Shown: positions 20,974 through 31,189, counted from the first letter of the stretch. The stretch: 64,000 bases of DNA from Diplonema papillatum (GCA_030068145.1 JAPJBO010000002.1:744001-808000); one strand, 5' to 3'. A program made the numbers and translations. Notes: generated by a model from the sequence alone, not told the origin.

Positions 20974-21160
20974 CCGTGTGTTGTTTTCTCACTCGGGACT
21001 TTTGACCTGTTGTGTTTGTGTGATTTGTCGTGTAGGGGTAGACCCGCATGACCTCACGTCCGTTCAACACGTGGTTCGGTAGTACAGCACTTGGGATCCC
21101 TTCTGTTCTTTGTCGGGCAGCATCGTCGAGCATTTCCTTTCAAGCTGGCGCATATGTAAA
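20974..21160 (+). repeat. dispersed repeat, partner of 4270-4464
   Basis: GTGTTTGTGTGATTTGTCGT, GACCTCACGTCCGTTCAACA and a family D end (GAGCATTTCCTTTCAAGCTG). Inverted copy at 4270-4464. Confidence 0.8.
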
Positions 21161-21221
21161 ATTTTATTTCCCTTCACTGGGATGGCTGCCGTGACGAACC
21201 TAGCTTCTTCGGATCACATGC

Positions 21222-21245
21222 GGAGAGAGAGAGAGAGAGAGAGAG
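21222..21245. repeat. short GA microsatellite, left flank of retrotransposon
   Basis: A GA run ends exactly at the retrotransposon's left end. The much longer right-hand GA run begins at its right end, so the two were probably one microsatellite before insertion. Confidence 0.85.
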
Positions 21246-21367
21246 TTTGAATAGAGCATCTATTTGGTATCGGAAAGTAGGTGCGAGATCAGGCAAACCT
21301 TGTGCGCTAGCTTCGTTTAACCGTGAATCTAATGATCAGGGCTTACCCCACATTCTCGCTTTCATTT
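21246..21367 (+). repeat. A1 terminal repeat of YR retrotransposon
   Basis: TTTGAATAGAGCATCTATTT onwards to CTCGCTTTCATTT. It is repeated as A2 at 25172-25293 with about one change (AATGATC versus AATAATC). Confidence 0.93.
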
Positions 21368-21416
21368 TATTTCCATTCTCTTTTATTCCATACACAACTC
21401 ACACCCCCTCTTCCCG

Positions 21417-22190
21417 ATGCCTGATTGCGAACACTGTGGAGGAACCTTCGATGCGAAAGGTCTTACCGGGCATCAAAAAGCATGCAAGAAAAGGCAACGA
21501 GATGAGGAAGAGGAGGAAAGAGAGGAGAAAGAAGAAGAAGAAGAACACACCGAGGGGGTAGAGCCCGGCCTGGTGGCCGTGTTAAAGGAGCTCCGGCGGC
21601 TCAACTCGAGAGTCGCCGGGCTCGAGGCAGGCCAGGCGAGGAGGCCGGCGAGGGCGACCGTCGTGTCGCCCCCATCGGAGGGGAGCGACGACGACGGGGC
21701 CGAAGGCCTCGACGAGCTCGACGAGCTCGTGCTCCAGCCAAAGAAGTGGCTGGACTTCGGTCAGACGGGCCCGGTGGCCCGTGAACTTCTCGTGGCTCGA
21801 CTGAAGGTCGAGCACGAAGAGCTGCTGAGAGGCAGCATGGGACACGAGGCGAAGAGCCTCCTTGCCCTGTTGGGCAAGTTGCTGAAGGGCGACCTCGAGG
21901 CCGCCGTATTCGAAGTGGGCACCCGCCTCCGTGAGCTGGACGGGAGAGCGCGGCGAGGACCCCGATGGGGGAGCGAGTTCGCCCGCACCATGCGGGGCCG
22001 CAAGCAGGACCCCGACTGGGAGAAAGCGGAGAAGGCGGCCAACAGCCACGCCCGAGGGTGGGGCGGAGGCTGGAACGCCCACGAACCGCGCGGCCAACGG
22101 AGCGCCCCCAGTCGGGGCTCTTCCGGGGCTTCGGCCCGCTCCCGCTCCCCGTCGGGAAAGGGGGGCAAGGGCGGCCGGGGCCGCAAATGA
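21417..22190 (+). CDS. retrotransposon Gag-like protein with N-terminal zinc finger
   Basis: 257 residues starting at an ATG just inside A1. Residues 4-23 form a CxxC...HxxxxC zinc finger (CEHCGG..GHQKAC). A Glu-rich stretch follows at residues 34-50, then a region that may coil (LKELRRLNSRVAGLEAG), and a basic Ser/Arg/Gly-rich tail ending GGKGGRGRK that could bind nucleic acid. The position as first ORF and the composition fit a nucleocapsid role. Sequence similarity to a named Gag family cannot be judged by eye. Codon use is strongly GC-rich like the other two ORFs. Confidence 0.78.
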   Translation: MPDCEHCGGTFDAKGLTGHQKACKKRQRDEEEEEREEKEEEEEHTEGVEPGLVAVLKELRRLNSRVAGLEAGQARRPARATVVSPPSEGSDDDGAEGLDELDELVLQPKKWLDFGQTGPVARELLVARLKVEHEELLRGSMGHEAKSLLALLGKLLKGDLEAAVFEVGTRLRELDGRARRGPRWGSEFARTMRGRKQDPDWEKAEKAANSHARGWGGGWNAHEPRGQRSAPSRGSSGASARSRSPSGKGGKGGRGRK

Positions 22191-22244
22191 AGTTGGGCGT
22201 GGAACAGTCGGCTGGGATTTGGTCCCCCCAGGCCGAAGACCTTG

Positions 22245-23243
22245 ATGGACCCGGCGAGAGCGAGGCGGCTCCTCGACACTCGTCTGTGGGAGAGCGGCAC
22301 CGCGAGCGATCAGGCGAAGGCCTTGGTCAAGACCGCACGGCAGACGGGGGTGAACTCCGACGACCCCCTCCAGATGGCGCAGTACATCGCGCAGCTCGGG
22401 CGCGGTCGCCATCACTCCACCGCCACCCGGACGGTGCTAACGAGCTTCCAGCTGTTTCTGGACTCGGTGCCGTCACCGCCGAAGAGCCTGGCAGACCAGA
22501 TCGCTGCCTGGGGGGCTTGGCTCATCACCGTGCGTCAGGTTTCCGGCTCGACGGTCGGCAGGTACGTCGGTCTGCTGCAAGCCCACCTCGAGTCGAAAGG
22601 GGTGCCCGTGCAGCAACGTCGCCTTCCGTGGTTGCAACGGCTGTTGACGGGCGCCCGAAGAATGGCCGTGGCGCTGCCGGTGAAGCGAGGGGTGGCGGCG
22701 TCGAAGGAGGCCGTCATGCGTGCGGTGGCCGCAGAGGCGGAGAAGGACCTCCCGACGGCCGCCGCCCAGGCTTTGATGTGGACGCTGGCGTCTCGCTCGG
22801 AAACCGTTCTGAGCCTGCGGAAGAGGGACCTCACGGTGTCCCGCCGCGGCCCGTCCCCCACCATCCTCGTCGACATTTGGAGGGAGAAGTCGCGCCAGGC
22901 AGACAAGGGGCGGTACGGACTCGTCGCCGCTCCTCTGTCCCTCATCGTCCTGCGGCACCTCGACGGGATCACGGGCCCGAACTCCCTGCTGTTCCCGGAC
23001 CTCGAGTACCACCAAGTGCTCTCGGCGGCGAAGCGGACGTTGGGGAGGCCCTACTCGACGAAGAGTTTCCGGAGGGGCGCGGCCACCGCGTTGCGGGAGA
23101 CGATGAGCGAGGACGACGCGATGGCAGTCACGGGCCACCGGAAGAAGAGTGTCTTCCGGTACTACGTCGAGGGCCCGGCCGTCGACACCCTGAAGACCCT
23201 GGAGTCGGCACAGCGGGTGCTCCAGGGCGCCTCCCGGGACTAG
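22245..23243 (+). CDS. tyrosine recombinase (integrase) of YR retrotransposon
   Basis: 332 residues from the ATG at 22245. It would integrate the circular DNA copy. The N-terminal half (about 1-150) is helical, as in core-binding domains (SQTGVNSDD..TATRTVLTSF). The catalytic half has the box I Arg in LASRSETVLSL, a box II segment KSFRRGAATAL with Lys where many family members have His, then VTGHRKKSVFRYY, providing the second His and the Tyr nucleophile. Length and order match DIRS-order recombinases. It lies between gag and RT in a frame of its own, and it overlaps a long shadow frame that later becomes the RT frame. Confidence 0.88.
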   Translation: MDPARARRLLDTRLWESGTASDQAKALVKTARQTGVNSDDPLQMAQYIAQLGRGRHHSTATRTVLTSFQLFLDSVPSPPKSLADQIAAWGAWLITVRQVSGSTVGRYVGLLQAHLESKGVPVQQRRLPWLQRLLTGARRMAVALPVKRGVAASKEAVMRAVAAEAEKDLPTAAAQALMWTLASRSETVLSLRKRDLTVSRRGPSPTILVDIWREKSRQADKGRYGLVAAPLSLIVLRHLDGITGPNSLLFPDLEYHQVLSAAKRTLGRPYSTKSFRRGAATALRETMSEDDAMAVTGHRKKSVFRYYVEGPAVDTLKTLESAQRVLQGASRD

Positions 23244-23293
23244 CCAACCCGCCTCTCTTTGACAGCCGTTTCCCGACGCGACAGAAACACCCC

Positions 23294-24981
23294 ATGCCCG
23301 ACGCCGGCTCTTTGCCTCGGCAGGTCGTGGGCCTGAAATCGCGGAGATCCAGGTTGCTCAGGGGAAGGAGGCTTTTTCTACGGCTTCACCCACACTTTTA
23401 CGACCCTCCCACCACAGTCCCCCTCGGATACCTTCCGCCGGAAACCAGAGGTCTCGTCCCGGCGGTCGGTGCTCCGAGGTCGGCGAAGCCGCTTGACGTC
23501 ACGGCGGTACCTCCGATCGACCTCCGTGCGCTCCGGGATCTCGCCAGGCCCGGAGCCCGGTTGCACAGCCTGCTCGACCTCCTCACGGACGGACACGCTT
23601 TCCGACGGAGGCTACTGGGCACGCCGCTCGTGCCGGGTCGGAAGAGCGACGCGTTTGCGCACCATGCGGTGACGCTGGAGGGCGTCGGCTTTGTGGAACG
23701 CGTTCCCCGCTCGGAGCCGCTGAAGTGCGTACTGCCGGCGTTCGCTGTCGAGAAGGGGGAGCACCACTCCCGTGCCATCGTCGATGGCCGCCCGCTGAAC
23801 GAGCTGATGGAGCCTCCGCCGAAGTTCAGCCTCTTGCGTGTCGACGAGGTCATCGCCAAGATGATGTCGAAGTCGCACGCAGTCGTCGTCGACCTGAAGT
23901 CCTACTTCTTCCAGTTCCCGTGGGACGGTCGACGTCGGCTTTCTTCGGGCTCCGGACCAGGAGGCCCGACGGGGGCGTGGCTCTGTATCGGTGGCGCCGG
24001 CTTACGATGGGCTGGTCGTTCTCGCCCGTGATCGCACAGGACTCTGCGCTGGTCATCACGGAAACCGCCGGGGACGATAGGATAGTCTGGTACGACGACT
24101 GGGCCCTCGTCGGTGACTGTCCGGACGCGCTTCGCGCTGTGCGCGACCGAGTCCTGCGACGCGCCCGCAAGGTGGGCATGACGGTCAACGACGAGAAGTC
24201 CGTCCTCGAGCCCAGCTCGACGCCGGTTGTCTTGGGAGTCGAGTTCGACCTCGCGGCGAAGAGATACCGGCTGAAGCAAGAGTGGGCGAGGAAGGCGCAC
24301 CTCCTCTTTTGCTCGGTCGATTCGACGCGGATGACTTTGCGTGGCGTTTGGAAGGTCGTCGGGACCGCTATTTGGGCGTGGACGGTGTGGGGCACGCCGC
24401 TCTGCAGGGTGAGCCCGGTGCTTGCGTGGATGGGAACCCTGGCGCACCAGGTCCTGACCGGTTCCCTGGGCTGGGAGTCGCTGGTCCGCGTGAGCGACGA
24501 CGTTTTTCCGTTCCTTGCGGGAGTGAGACGGCGTCTGTCGGGCAACCGGTGGGTCGTTTTCGACTCGAAGCAACGGGACACCCTCGTGGAGGCGTGGTCC
24601 GACGCCAGCATGCAGGGATGGGCCTGGCTGGTGGGTTCCATGGCGATGTGGGGCCCGTGGAGGGATGTCCCGCAGCACATCTTCTTCGCTGAGCTGACGG
24701 CGGCGAAGTTCGCGATTGCGTACGCGGCTTCTCGCTCTCCGCTGTCGACGATCAGGATCTTCGTCGACAACTTGCCCGCCGTCAACTGCTTGAGGAACTG
24801 GAAGTCGAAGACCCAGCTCGGGAACTTCATCCTGTGCAAGGTCCGCGACGTCTTGGAGGAACACCAGTGCGTCCTCGAGACTGTATGGGTCCCGACTGCT
24901 GAGCAACTGGCAGACGTCTGGACGCGGGACCCATACAGGCAGGGCATCCAGCCGCCCCGGACCCCGTTCTGCGTTGCATGA
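23294..24981 (+). pseudogene. reverse transcriptase-RNase H, frameshifted
   Basis: The first part (ATG at 23294) holds the RT fingers and palm start: AIVDGRPLNELMEPPPKFSL and motif A VVVDLKSYFFQ. Close to 23920-23930 the homologous frame shifts by one base. The second frame carries LTMGWSFSPVIAQD, then motif C as VWYDDWALVG (WYDD rather than the usual YxDD), then an RNase H domain with its four acidic residues in WSDAS, FAELTAA, VDNLPAV and LADVWTR. It stops at 24981, about 110 bases before B1. The shift could be a damaging indel, a sequencing error or a programmed frameshift. No slippery heptamer is obvious to me. Confidence 0.85.
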
Positions 24982-25093
24982 GGATCTTTACCTCGGAAGT
25001 TTTGTTTTTACGCTCCTGATAGCGCTATTCTTTGCGAGACCCGGAGGCAGCGGGATCTCAGCTCTTTAAGTTTCACGTCCAGGGATTTTTATT

Positions 25094-25351
25094 CCACATT
25101 CTCGCTTTCATTTCACCAACCCTGTGACAATTATCATCTTCACCGTTTCTGCCAACGCGACCTTTTCCGAGTTTGAATAGAGCATCTATTTGGTATCGGA
25201 AAGTAGGTGCGAGATCAGGCAAACCTTGTGCGCTAGCTTCGTTTAACCGTGAATCTAATAATCAGGGCTTACCCCACATTCTCGCTTTCATTTCACCAAC
25301 CCTGTGACAATTATCATCTTCACCGTTTCTGCCAACGCGACCTTTTCCGAG
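25094..25351 (+). repeat. B1-A2-B2 terminal repeats of YR retrotransposon
   Basis: B1 (25094-25171) and B2 (25274-25351) both read CCACATTCTCGCTTTCATTT through CCTTTTCCGAG. A2 (25172-25293) repeats A1 and overlaps B2 by the shared 20 bases. This is the split-direct-repeat signature. Confidence 0.93.
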
Positions 25352-25807
<456 letters not shown>

Positions 25808-25812
25808 GAGAA

Positions 25813-26100
25813 CGACAGTGAGGGTTTGGAGGAGGACGCGGCGTGCGTCGGGGCCCGTGAAGAAGCACCGGCCACCTTGCTAGATAAAACCTGCCTTGGA
25901 AGAAGCACCTTATTACTCGCGGGGGTAGGCACCCCTGCGGAGACCCTCTTCCGTGTGCCTCCACGCGGAAGGAACACTAGGCCGGTTGGTGCCGTGTGCC
26001 GTGGGCACCGCCCGCTGCACACGGGGATTCGTTTGCGACAATAAAACCTCGGAGGGAAAAAGACCTGCGTGTTTATCCCACTCAAAAAACAAAACAAAAA
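25813..26100 (+). repeat. dispersed repeat family G plus shared tail
   Basis: 25813-25982 (AGTGAGGGTTTGGAGGAGGA, then GCACCCCTGCGGAGACCCTC) recurs at 60677-60845. 26030-26100 shares GACAATAAAACCTCGGAGGG with 12063. Confidence 0.82.
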
Positions 26101-27068
26101 AGAAAGGCGCACCTCTTCTTTTTCTTCCGAAACGGGAACGCGAGCGGGTTGGTGGTCTGCGCCAGGACGCAGTTGCTCGAGCGCTCCGACTCGGTGCCGT
26201 CGGTGGACGCCGACGTGAAGAGCGCGTCGGGCACGTAGGGGCGGTACAGGCGCAGGTTGTTGAGCAGCCCCCGCAGGGCGTCGTGCAGCGGGTCGTCGGT
26301 GTTTCCGACCAGCCGCTCTGCCGTTTCGAGGTCGAATTTGACCAGCGCCCTGGCGACGTCCTGCGCGAGGTTCGCCCGGTCGCGCGCTTTGATCTCGCCC
26401 TGCCGCATGCCGTAGTGGAACATGCGCGTGAGGTAGAAGTCTGCGAGGAACACGCCCTCCCGCTGGAACAGCACGATGCGGGTCCACGTCGCGTTCGTGA
26501 CCTCCTGCGGCGCCGCGGGGAAGATCCCGACGTCCATGCCCTCGTCGACGGTCTTCACCGCGAGGAAAAACACGGTTAAGCAAGCGACCGTCATCGTGAT
26601 GGACGAATGCGTCCCGGTGAGCATGAGCAGGTCCATCGAGCAAATGATCGTCGTCCACCGCTCGAACCGGCCGTCGTTCAAAATGTCGTCGGCCAGCGGG
26701 ATGATGACGCCAGCCCAGATGACGACGACTTCAATAAGGGCGAGGGGCAGCTTCTTCGTGGCGACGACGTATGTCATCGCCAGCACCAGCACGGCGACCC
26801 TTGCGAACGCGGTAGCTTGCGCAGCCGTCCATTCGAACTCTCGGTACAGATACGCCTGGTTTCCGATGCCGAGGATGCAGCACGGGATGGCGAGCTTCTT
26901 CCGGTTGCGCTCCTCGAGCGTGTCGTGCGGCGAGAACACCGGGGCCAGCAGGAAGTCGAGCACGCGGGATATCGCCGCCTTCACGCTGCAGCCGACCCGC
27001 GGCGCCGCCGGCCGGGCCGCCGGCACGTCGTCGTCGAGGCTCGAGCTGGTGTCCGAGAAGTCGGACAT
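26082..27068 (-). CDS. cyclase N-terminal membrane and linker exon
   Basis: The ATG at 27068 starts MSDFSDTSSSLDDD. Residues from about 75 to 180 include several hydrophobic helices (ATAFARVAVLVLAMTYVVAT; LIEVVVIWAGVIIPLA; SITMTVACLTVFFLAV), so it should sit in a membrane. The C-terminal part ends in LLNNLRLYRPYVPDALF, a segment I associate with the linker just before the catalytic domain in a family of protist class III cyclases. There is no catalytic domain here. The same-strand catalytic exon at 16705-18267 lacks an N-terminus, so I infer one gene with a ~7.9-kb intron. I cannot place the donor: coding similarity ends near 26150 and the frame then runs into a repeat. Confidence 0.6.
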   Translation of the reverse strand: MSDFSDTSSSLDDDVPAARPAAPRVGCSVKAAISRVLDFLLAPVFSPHDTLEERNRKKLAIPCCILGIGNQAYLYREFEWTAAQATAFARVAVLVLAMTYVVATKKLPLALIEVVVIWAGVIIPLADDILNDGRFERWTTIICSMDLLMLTGTHSSITMTVACLTVFFLAVKTVDEGMDVGIFPAAPQEVTNATWTRIVLFQREGVFLADFYLTRMFHYGMRQGEIKARDRANLAQDVARALVKFDLETAERLVGNTDDPLHDALRGLLNNLRLYRPYVPDALFTSASTDGTESERSSNCVLAQTTNPLAFPFRKKKKRCAFLFCFVF

Positions 27069-27299
27069 TCTGGGCGCGCGCGTCACCGCCGCGGGCTGGT
27101 TGTTACTCGGTTTCACCCCCCCAGGGTTCGGCCCCTCCACTGTTCTAAGCCGTCAGGCACCGTCCCCAACTGGCGAGGGCGGCCCTTGACGGATGTGTGT
27201 AGCAGAGTGCCCCCTCGTTGTTGATCTCTTTCCTGGTGGGGGTATGTTGTTTATTTTGCATATTTCTGCTTGCGTTATGTGTTTCCGCCGGCCCAGATG

Positions 27300-27520
27300 A
27301 CGACGACTTCTGAGGAATGAGGGCGAGGGGCAGCTTCTTCGTGGCGACGACGGACGTCATCGCCGGCACCAACACGGCGACTCTTGCGAATGCGGTAGCC
27401 TGCACAGCCGTCCATTCGAACTCTCGGTACAGATACGCCTGGTTTCCAAGGCCGATGATGCAGCACGGGTTGGCGAGCTTCTTCCTGTTGCGCTCCTCGA
27501 GCGTGTCGTGCGGCGAGGAA
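27300..27520 (-). pseudogene. partial duplicate of the cyclase N-terminal exon
   Basis: It matches about 26710-26935 (including GGCAGCTTCTTCGTGGCGAC and CAGCACGGGNTGGCGAGCTT) with a few substitutions and a small indel. It has no start and breaks off on both sides. Confidence 0.75.
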
Positions 27521-27944
27521 TTCTGCTTACTGGTCTGTCTGCGCCTTTTGTGTTCGCTGACGTAAAGTCTGCGGGATACTTCTTGGTGACATGACTGCAA
27601 GAAAGAACGAAGAGGGATCAAACCAGGGTAAACCTATCACATACATTGCGTATGGGCAAGATTTTTCTTCCCGTCCAACGACACCCCCCCCCAGGGGTAC
27701 CTGTAATCCGGGGCCCGGGCCCTGGAAAATTATCCAGGGGTTTTGGCCCTGAACGATTACCAAAGGAAAAACTCTCTGGTACGAGATGCAATTCGTTTAC
27801 AATTCCCTTCCAGGGCCCCAGACTGTCCTTGAGCTCAACGGATTCAAAAGCGTTCAAAAACGTCCTCGGAATGTATTTTTCGACACAGCCACAAAACCTG
27901 AAGGAGGTTTTCAGGTTCTGGCAGGTCTAGCTGGCTGCCTAAAG
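27521..27944. other. no recognised gene
   Basis: It contains a GGGGCCCGGGCCC-rich stretch at about 27710 that resembles 28285-28315. No supported gene. Confidence 0.35.
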
Positions 27945-28115
27945 GGTACCACGGCTCAGCCACCCAAGGTCACAGGTGGCAAGGTGGGCGTTGAAAAAAA
28001 AATTTTTTTTTGGGCCGGAATCCCTAAAACCCCGCATTTCGGAAAGTTTTAGTCCCACATTTTTCCCAGGGCATTTTGACCATTTCACCTTCGAGCCTCC
28101 GCCCGCTCAGCCCCT
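27945..28115 (+). repeat. dispersed repeat family F, copy 2
   Basis: Same block order as 3410-3560: GGTGGGCG, A9/T9 foldback, CCCAGGGCATTTTGACCATT, TCACCTT. Confidence 0.65.
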
Positions 28116-28274
28116 ATGGTAAATGCACGACTGTGAGCTTTTTTTATCAATTTTATCAAGTTTATTTCTTGATTTTCTCTCGTCTTGCTCTCCGCTTGTT
28201 GTGGAAGCTGCTATATTGAAGATTCCATCCTTGGATGGCGTGATTACCGTGGGCCTGGACCCTATCTGGACCCT

Positions 28275-28520
28275 AGCGCTAACCCGGGGCCCGGGGCCCG
28301 GGCCCCGGAGACCCTGGATTTACAGGTACCCTTTCCCCCCCCCCCCCCCCAACCACCTGGTTCTTGGGTGGCTTGACGACTGCGCAGCAGCATTCCCGCA
28401 GTGAGACTGTAAAACCCGGGGCCAGCAAGAAGTCGAGCACGCGGGATATCGCCGCCTTCACGCTGCAGCCGACCCGCGTCGCCGCCGGCACGTCGTCGTC
28501 GAGGCTCGAGCTGGGGTCTC
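28275..28520. repeat. GC palindrome, 69-base repeat and cyclase exon fragment
   Basis: 28285-28312 is a run of GGGGCCCGGGGCCCGGGCCC type. 28347-28413 repeats 18715-18783. 28415-28520 repeats the cyclase exon sequence at about 26940-27050 (GTCGAGCACGCGGGATATCG). This is a patchwork of duplicated pieces. Confidence 0.65.
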
Positions 28521-28607
28521 AACCGCGCGGGGTAACCCCGCAAGATTGTCCGTGCTGAAAAGGTCAGCAGCGCCCTGGTTTCGATTGCGTGCTCTTGCGG
28601 TCCCGCC

Positions 28608-28685
28608 TGTTTTGACAAGTCGCATGCAGTACGCCGCCAACTACTGATTCTTCGTACCAACAATTGCAAATGTTCAACACGAAAT
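28608..28685 (+). repeat. family B SINE-like repeat, 3' part
   Basis: GCAGTACGCCGCCAACTACT, then CGTACCAACAATTGCAAATG, matches the tail of family B. Confidence 0.55.
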
Positions 28686-28819
28686 GCTTGGACGCAGCGT
28701 CTCGGCGAAGCCGGAAAATCGAAGAGAAGCAGAAGAACTTGCATCCGATCCATTTTTTGCTCTTGTTAGAAAACAGAAGAAAAGAAGAAGTAGTGGCGAA
28801 TGTTGCGTTTCTCTTGTCA

Positions 28820-29600
28820 TAATTTAATTAAGGGTGGGGCTGAGGGGAAGGAGGGGTCTTAACTCCGAAGCGGGAGTTCTCTCTCTCGGAAGCTTGTTGG
28901 CCGGTGGTTCCGAGTCCTTCATGCGACAGCAACGCCTGTGGGCAACGGAATCTGCCGAACCCGTCAGGGCCAGCGACCTGTGCTTCAGAATTACTGTCCT
29001 CCTCACTTGTTTTCCCCGTCTCCTGAGCGAAAAAGCAGCGGCGGTTGGAAAACCGACCGAAAAAGGGGCGCGTGGGCGAGAGGAGGGAAGGCAGTCACCA
29101 GCGGGGGCGTGCCCAGTCAGGCAGGTCTTGATGCGAGGGGTTTATCCCGGCCTTCTGAATACCAGCAGTACGCTGATGCCCAGCAAACTAGGCCGCCTTG
29201 CAAGCTGAGCTCTGGATCCAACTACGAGCGTTTTAACAGCAGCAGCATAAATATGCGCTATTGGTGCTGGAATGACTGCGGGTGCTGGCACAAGACTTGT
29301 CCACCAACTGTGTTCATTGACAGGTTTAGATATCATCCATTGCTTCTAACGTACTACGTCCCGGCGCACGGCCGTTGGCACTCTCGTTTTGAGTCGCGTG
29401 GAAACGCGGCGCGAAACGACTTGTTGGATACGGCACACTTTGTTTTTAGCCACATGCAATGTGTGAGGAAACTGACCCGCCCGGCAGTTTCTGCACTGGC
29501 TCACCTGCCACTGTTGCACGGGTCTCTGCCTCCTCTCCGGCCTCAACCTCTAGTGTCGCGGTGTAGCAACAGCCAGGATTTGTCGACTGGAACCCCGGTA
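28820..29600 (-). rRNA. SSU rRNA central domain (530-loop region)
   Basis: On the minus strand, about 29310-29205 reads CAAGTCTTGTGCCAGCACCC, GCAGTCATTCCAGC, CCAATAGCGCATATT, TGCTGCTGCTGTTAAA, then CGCTCGTAGTTGGATCC. This is unmistakably the 530 loop and the helix before V4. Upstream, AATGAACACAGTTGGTGG and CGGAGAGGAGGC continue the SSU order to about 29560. Downstream (to 28820) is assigned by continuity only. CACCCGC and GCTGTTAAA in this region recall Euglenozoa. Several universally conserved bases are changed (for example GCAGTC for GCGGTA), suggesting extreme divergence or decay. Confidence 0.82.
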
Positions 29601-29694
29601 CCACAACATCTTGTCTCTGAGTACAGTAGAAGAATGGAGTTACCATGCAGGGTCAAAACCTTGTGTCTTTTTGGTAAATGGCCACCCAAAAGAT

Positions 29695-29860
29695 AGCGGA
29701 AAAAAAATGGGGTTTTAAAATTTTAAAATTTTGGAACAAACACTGCAGTATTTTTTGATGACGTTGAGCAAAAAAAAAAATCAAAAATTTTTTTTTTGGG
29801 GGCCATCGGCCCCGCGGCAGCATTTAAAAAAGACACAAGGTTTTCACCCTGCATGATAAT
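29695..29860 (-). repeat. A-rich dispersed repeat, inverted partner of 11785-11945
   Basis: Reverse complement of the 11785 copy, including GGGGGCCATCGGCCCC and AAAGACACAAGGTTTT-type sequence. Confidence 0.75.
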
Positions 29861-30320
29861 CGCTCGCGTAGCGAGCCGGAAAAAAAACGGTATGGTACAC
29901 CAAATTTCCAGGCCCGAAGAAACGGGTTTGTCCATCATGCACAGACATCTAGCTTGCTCCCCTCCTCCACCACCCTGTCGCAAGGGCAGCGCGAACAGAA
30001 GTTGCCTCACACCCGCCGACCCATTCGATACATTGTATTCGCCGAATTCTTCGAAAGACCTGCAGCCCAGGAACTAGGCTCAATACAGCGCGATGCGACG
30101 TATCTTCACGACAAGGCTGGGCCCTGAGAGGCCCTCGGATTGCACATTGGCCACTCTGCTGGGGCTTGGTGGTGGTGTAGTCCCATTTTTCGAGACTGGA
30201 GGTCCTATGAACATGCAATGTGAATAGCCTCTATTCGAGCCAACCCCACTTTTCTCTACACTAAAAAGTGTATTGTTTTGAACTGGATAATAGCGCGGAG
30301 CTGGCTTTTTCTCCCCCTGG
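29861..30320. other. no recognised gene
   Basis: Unique sequence upstream of the tRNA-like unit. No gene seen. Confidence 0.3.
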
Positions 30321-30328
30321 GAAAATGT

Positions 30329-30404
30329 ATATGGGTGGCAGAGTGAGCGGGTGTCGGCCTTCAGGCCGGTGTGTCCGGGTTCAAACCCCGCCCATGACAC
30401 TTTT
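30329..30404 (+). tRNA. tRNA-like Pol III unit (possible tRNA-Leu or SINE head)
   Basis: An A-box-like TGGCAGAGTGAGCGG (30336-30350) and a good B box GGTTCAAACCC (30378-30388) are spaced as in a tRNA. ATGGGTG (30331-30337) can pair with CGCCCAT (30388-30394). A TTTT Pol III terminator follows at 30401. The anticodon arm is a CGGCC/GGCCG hairpin with only a four-base TTCA loop, and acceptor and T-stem pairings conflict by a few bases. It therefore looks like a degenerate tRNA or a tRNA-derived SINE promoter rather than a sound tRNA. If tRNA, the CAG in the loop suggests Leu. Confidence 0.45.
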
Positions 30405-30574
30405 CCGGTCGAAGATTATTTCGAGGTTTGCTGTCGTTTCGGGGCCTGATGTGCCCGAAATTTGCGTTTTTTGCGGAGTTTCTCAGCCCCCCGGAGAAAT
30501 ACCGGAGGGGGGGGCGGCGGGAAAAGGCTGCCCCAGGGCGGCCCCCCCCCGTGCTGGGCCCCGGGTACGAGGCC

Positions 30575-31110
30575 AAACTTTACACCCGAACTTAGCTTCG
30601 CCCGGACTTTGTTTCGCCCGAACTTAGCTTCACCCGAGCTTTGCTTCGCCCGAACTTTGCTTCACCTAACTTTGCTCACCCGAACTTAGCTTCGCCCGAA
30701 CTTTGTTTCGCCCGAACTTTGTTTCGCCCGAACTTAGCTTCACCAGAACTTTGCTTCACCCGAACTTAGCTTCGCCCGAACTTTGCTTCACCAGAACTTA
30801 GCTTCGCCCGAACTTTGCTTCACCCGAACTTAGCTTCGCCGAACTTTGTTTCGCCCGATCTTAGCTTCACCAGAACGTCCGAACTTTGCTTCACCCAGAA
30901 CGTAGCTTCGCCCGGACTTTGTTTCGCCCGAACTTAGCTTCACCTTCGCCCGAACTTTGCTTCACCAGAACTTTGCTTACGCCCGAACTTTGCTTCGCCC
31001 GAACTTTGTTTCGCCCGAACTTTGTTTCGCCCGAACTTAGCTTCACCCGAACTTTGCTTCACCAGAACTTAGCATTGCCCGAACTTAGCTTCGCCCGAAC
31101 TTTGCTGTTC
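30575..31110 (+). repeat. tandem repeat of CCCGAACTTNGCTTC units
   Basis: Roughly 15-16 base half-units alternate between TTCGCCCGAACTTTG and TTCACCCGAACTTAG, giving a ~31-base dimer with many variants. The same repeat occurs in reverse orientation at 63872-64000. Next to each array is a shared block GCTGCCTCCAGTCTCGCC (31128 and 63728). Confidence 0.92.
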
Positions 31111-31189
31111 CCCGAACTTTAACTGCTGCCTCCAGTCTCGCCACGCGCCGGCCTTAGCCGAGCGCACTTAATTTATTTTTTTATTTCTC

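Larger units (their letters stand above)
21246..25351 (+). mobile_element. Ngaro/PAT-type tyrosine-recombinase retrotransposon
   Basis: The element has the split-direct-repeat architecture of PAT and Ngaro elements: A1 (21246-21367), coding region, B1 (25094-25171), A2 (25172-25293), B2 (25274-25351). A1 equals A2 except for single changes. B1 and B2 are identical as far as I can read. A and B share CCACATTCTCGCTTTCAT. The B1-A2 junction and both chromosome junctions share GAG, which fits integration of a circular intermediate by a tyrosine recombinase at AG/GAG in a GA repeat, with no target duplication. Three reading frames follow: gag, recombinase and RT-RNase H. No methyltransferase domain is seen. 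All parts are present but the RT frame is broken. Confidence 0.92.

Noticed and set aside
21582..22415. Minus-strand frame opposite the retrotransposon gag
   Set aside because: Shadow of the GC-rich gag and recombinase frames. No motif.
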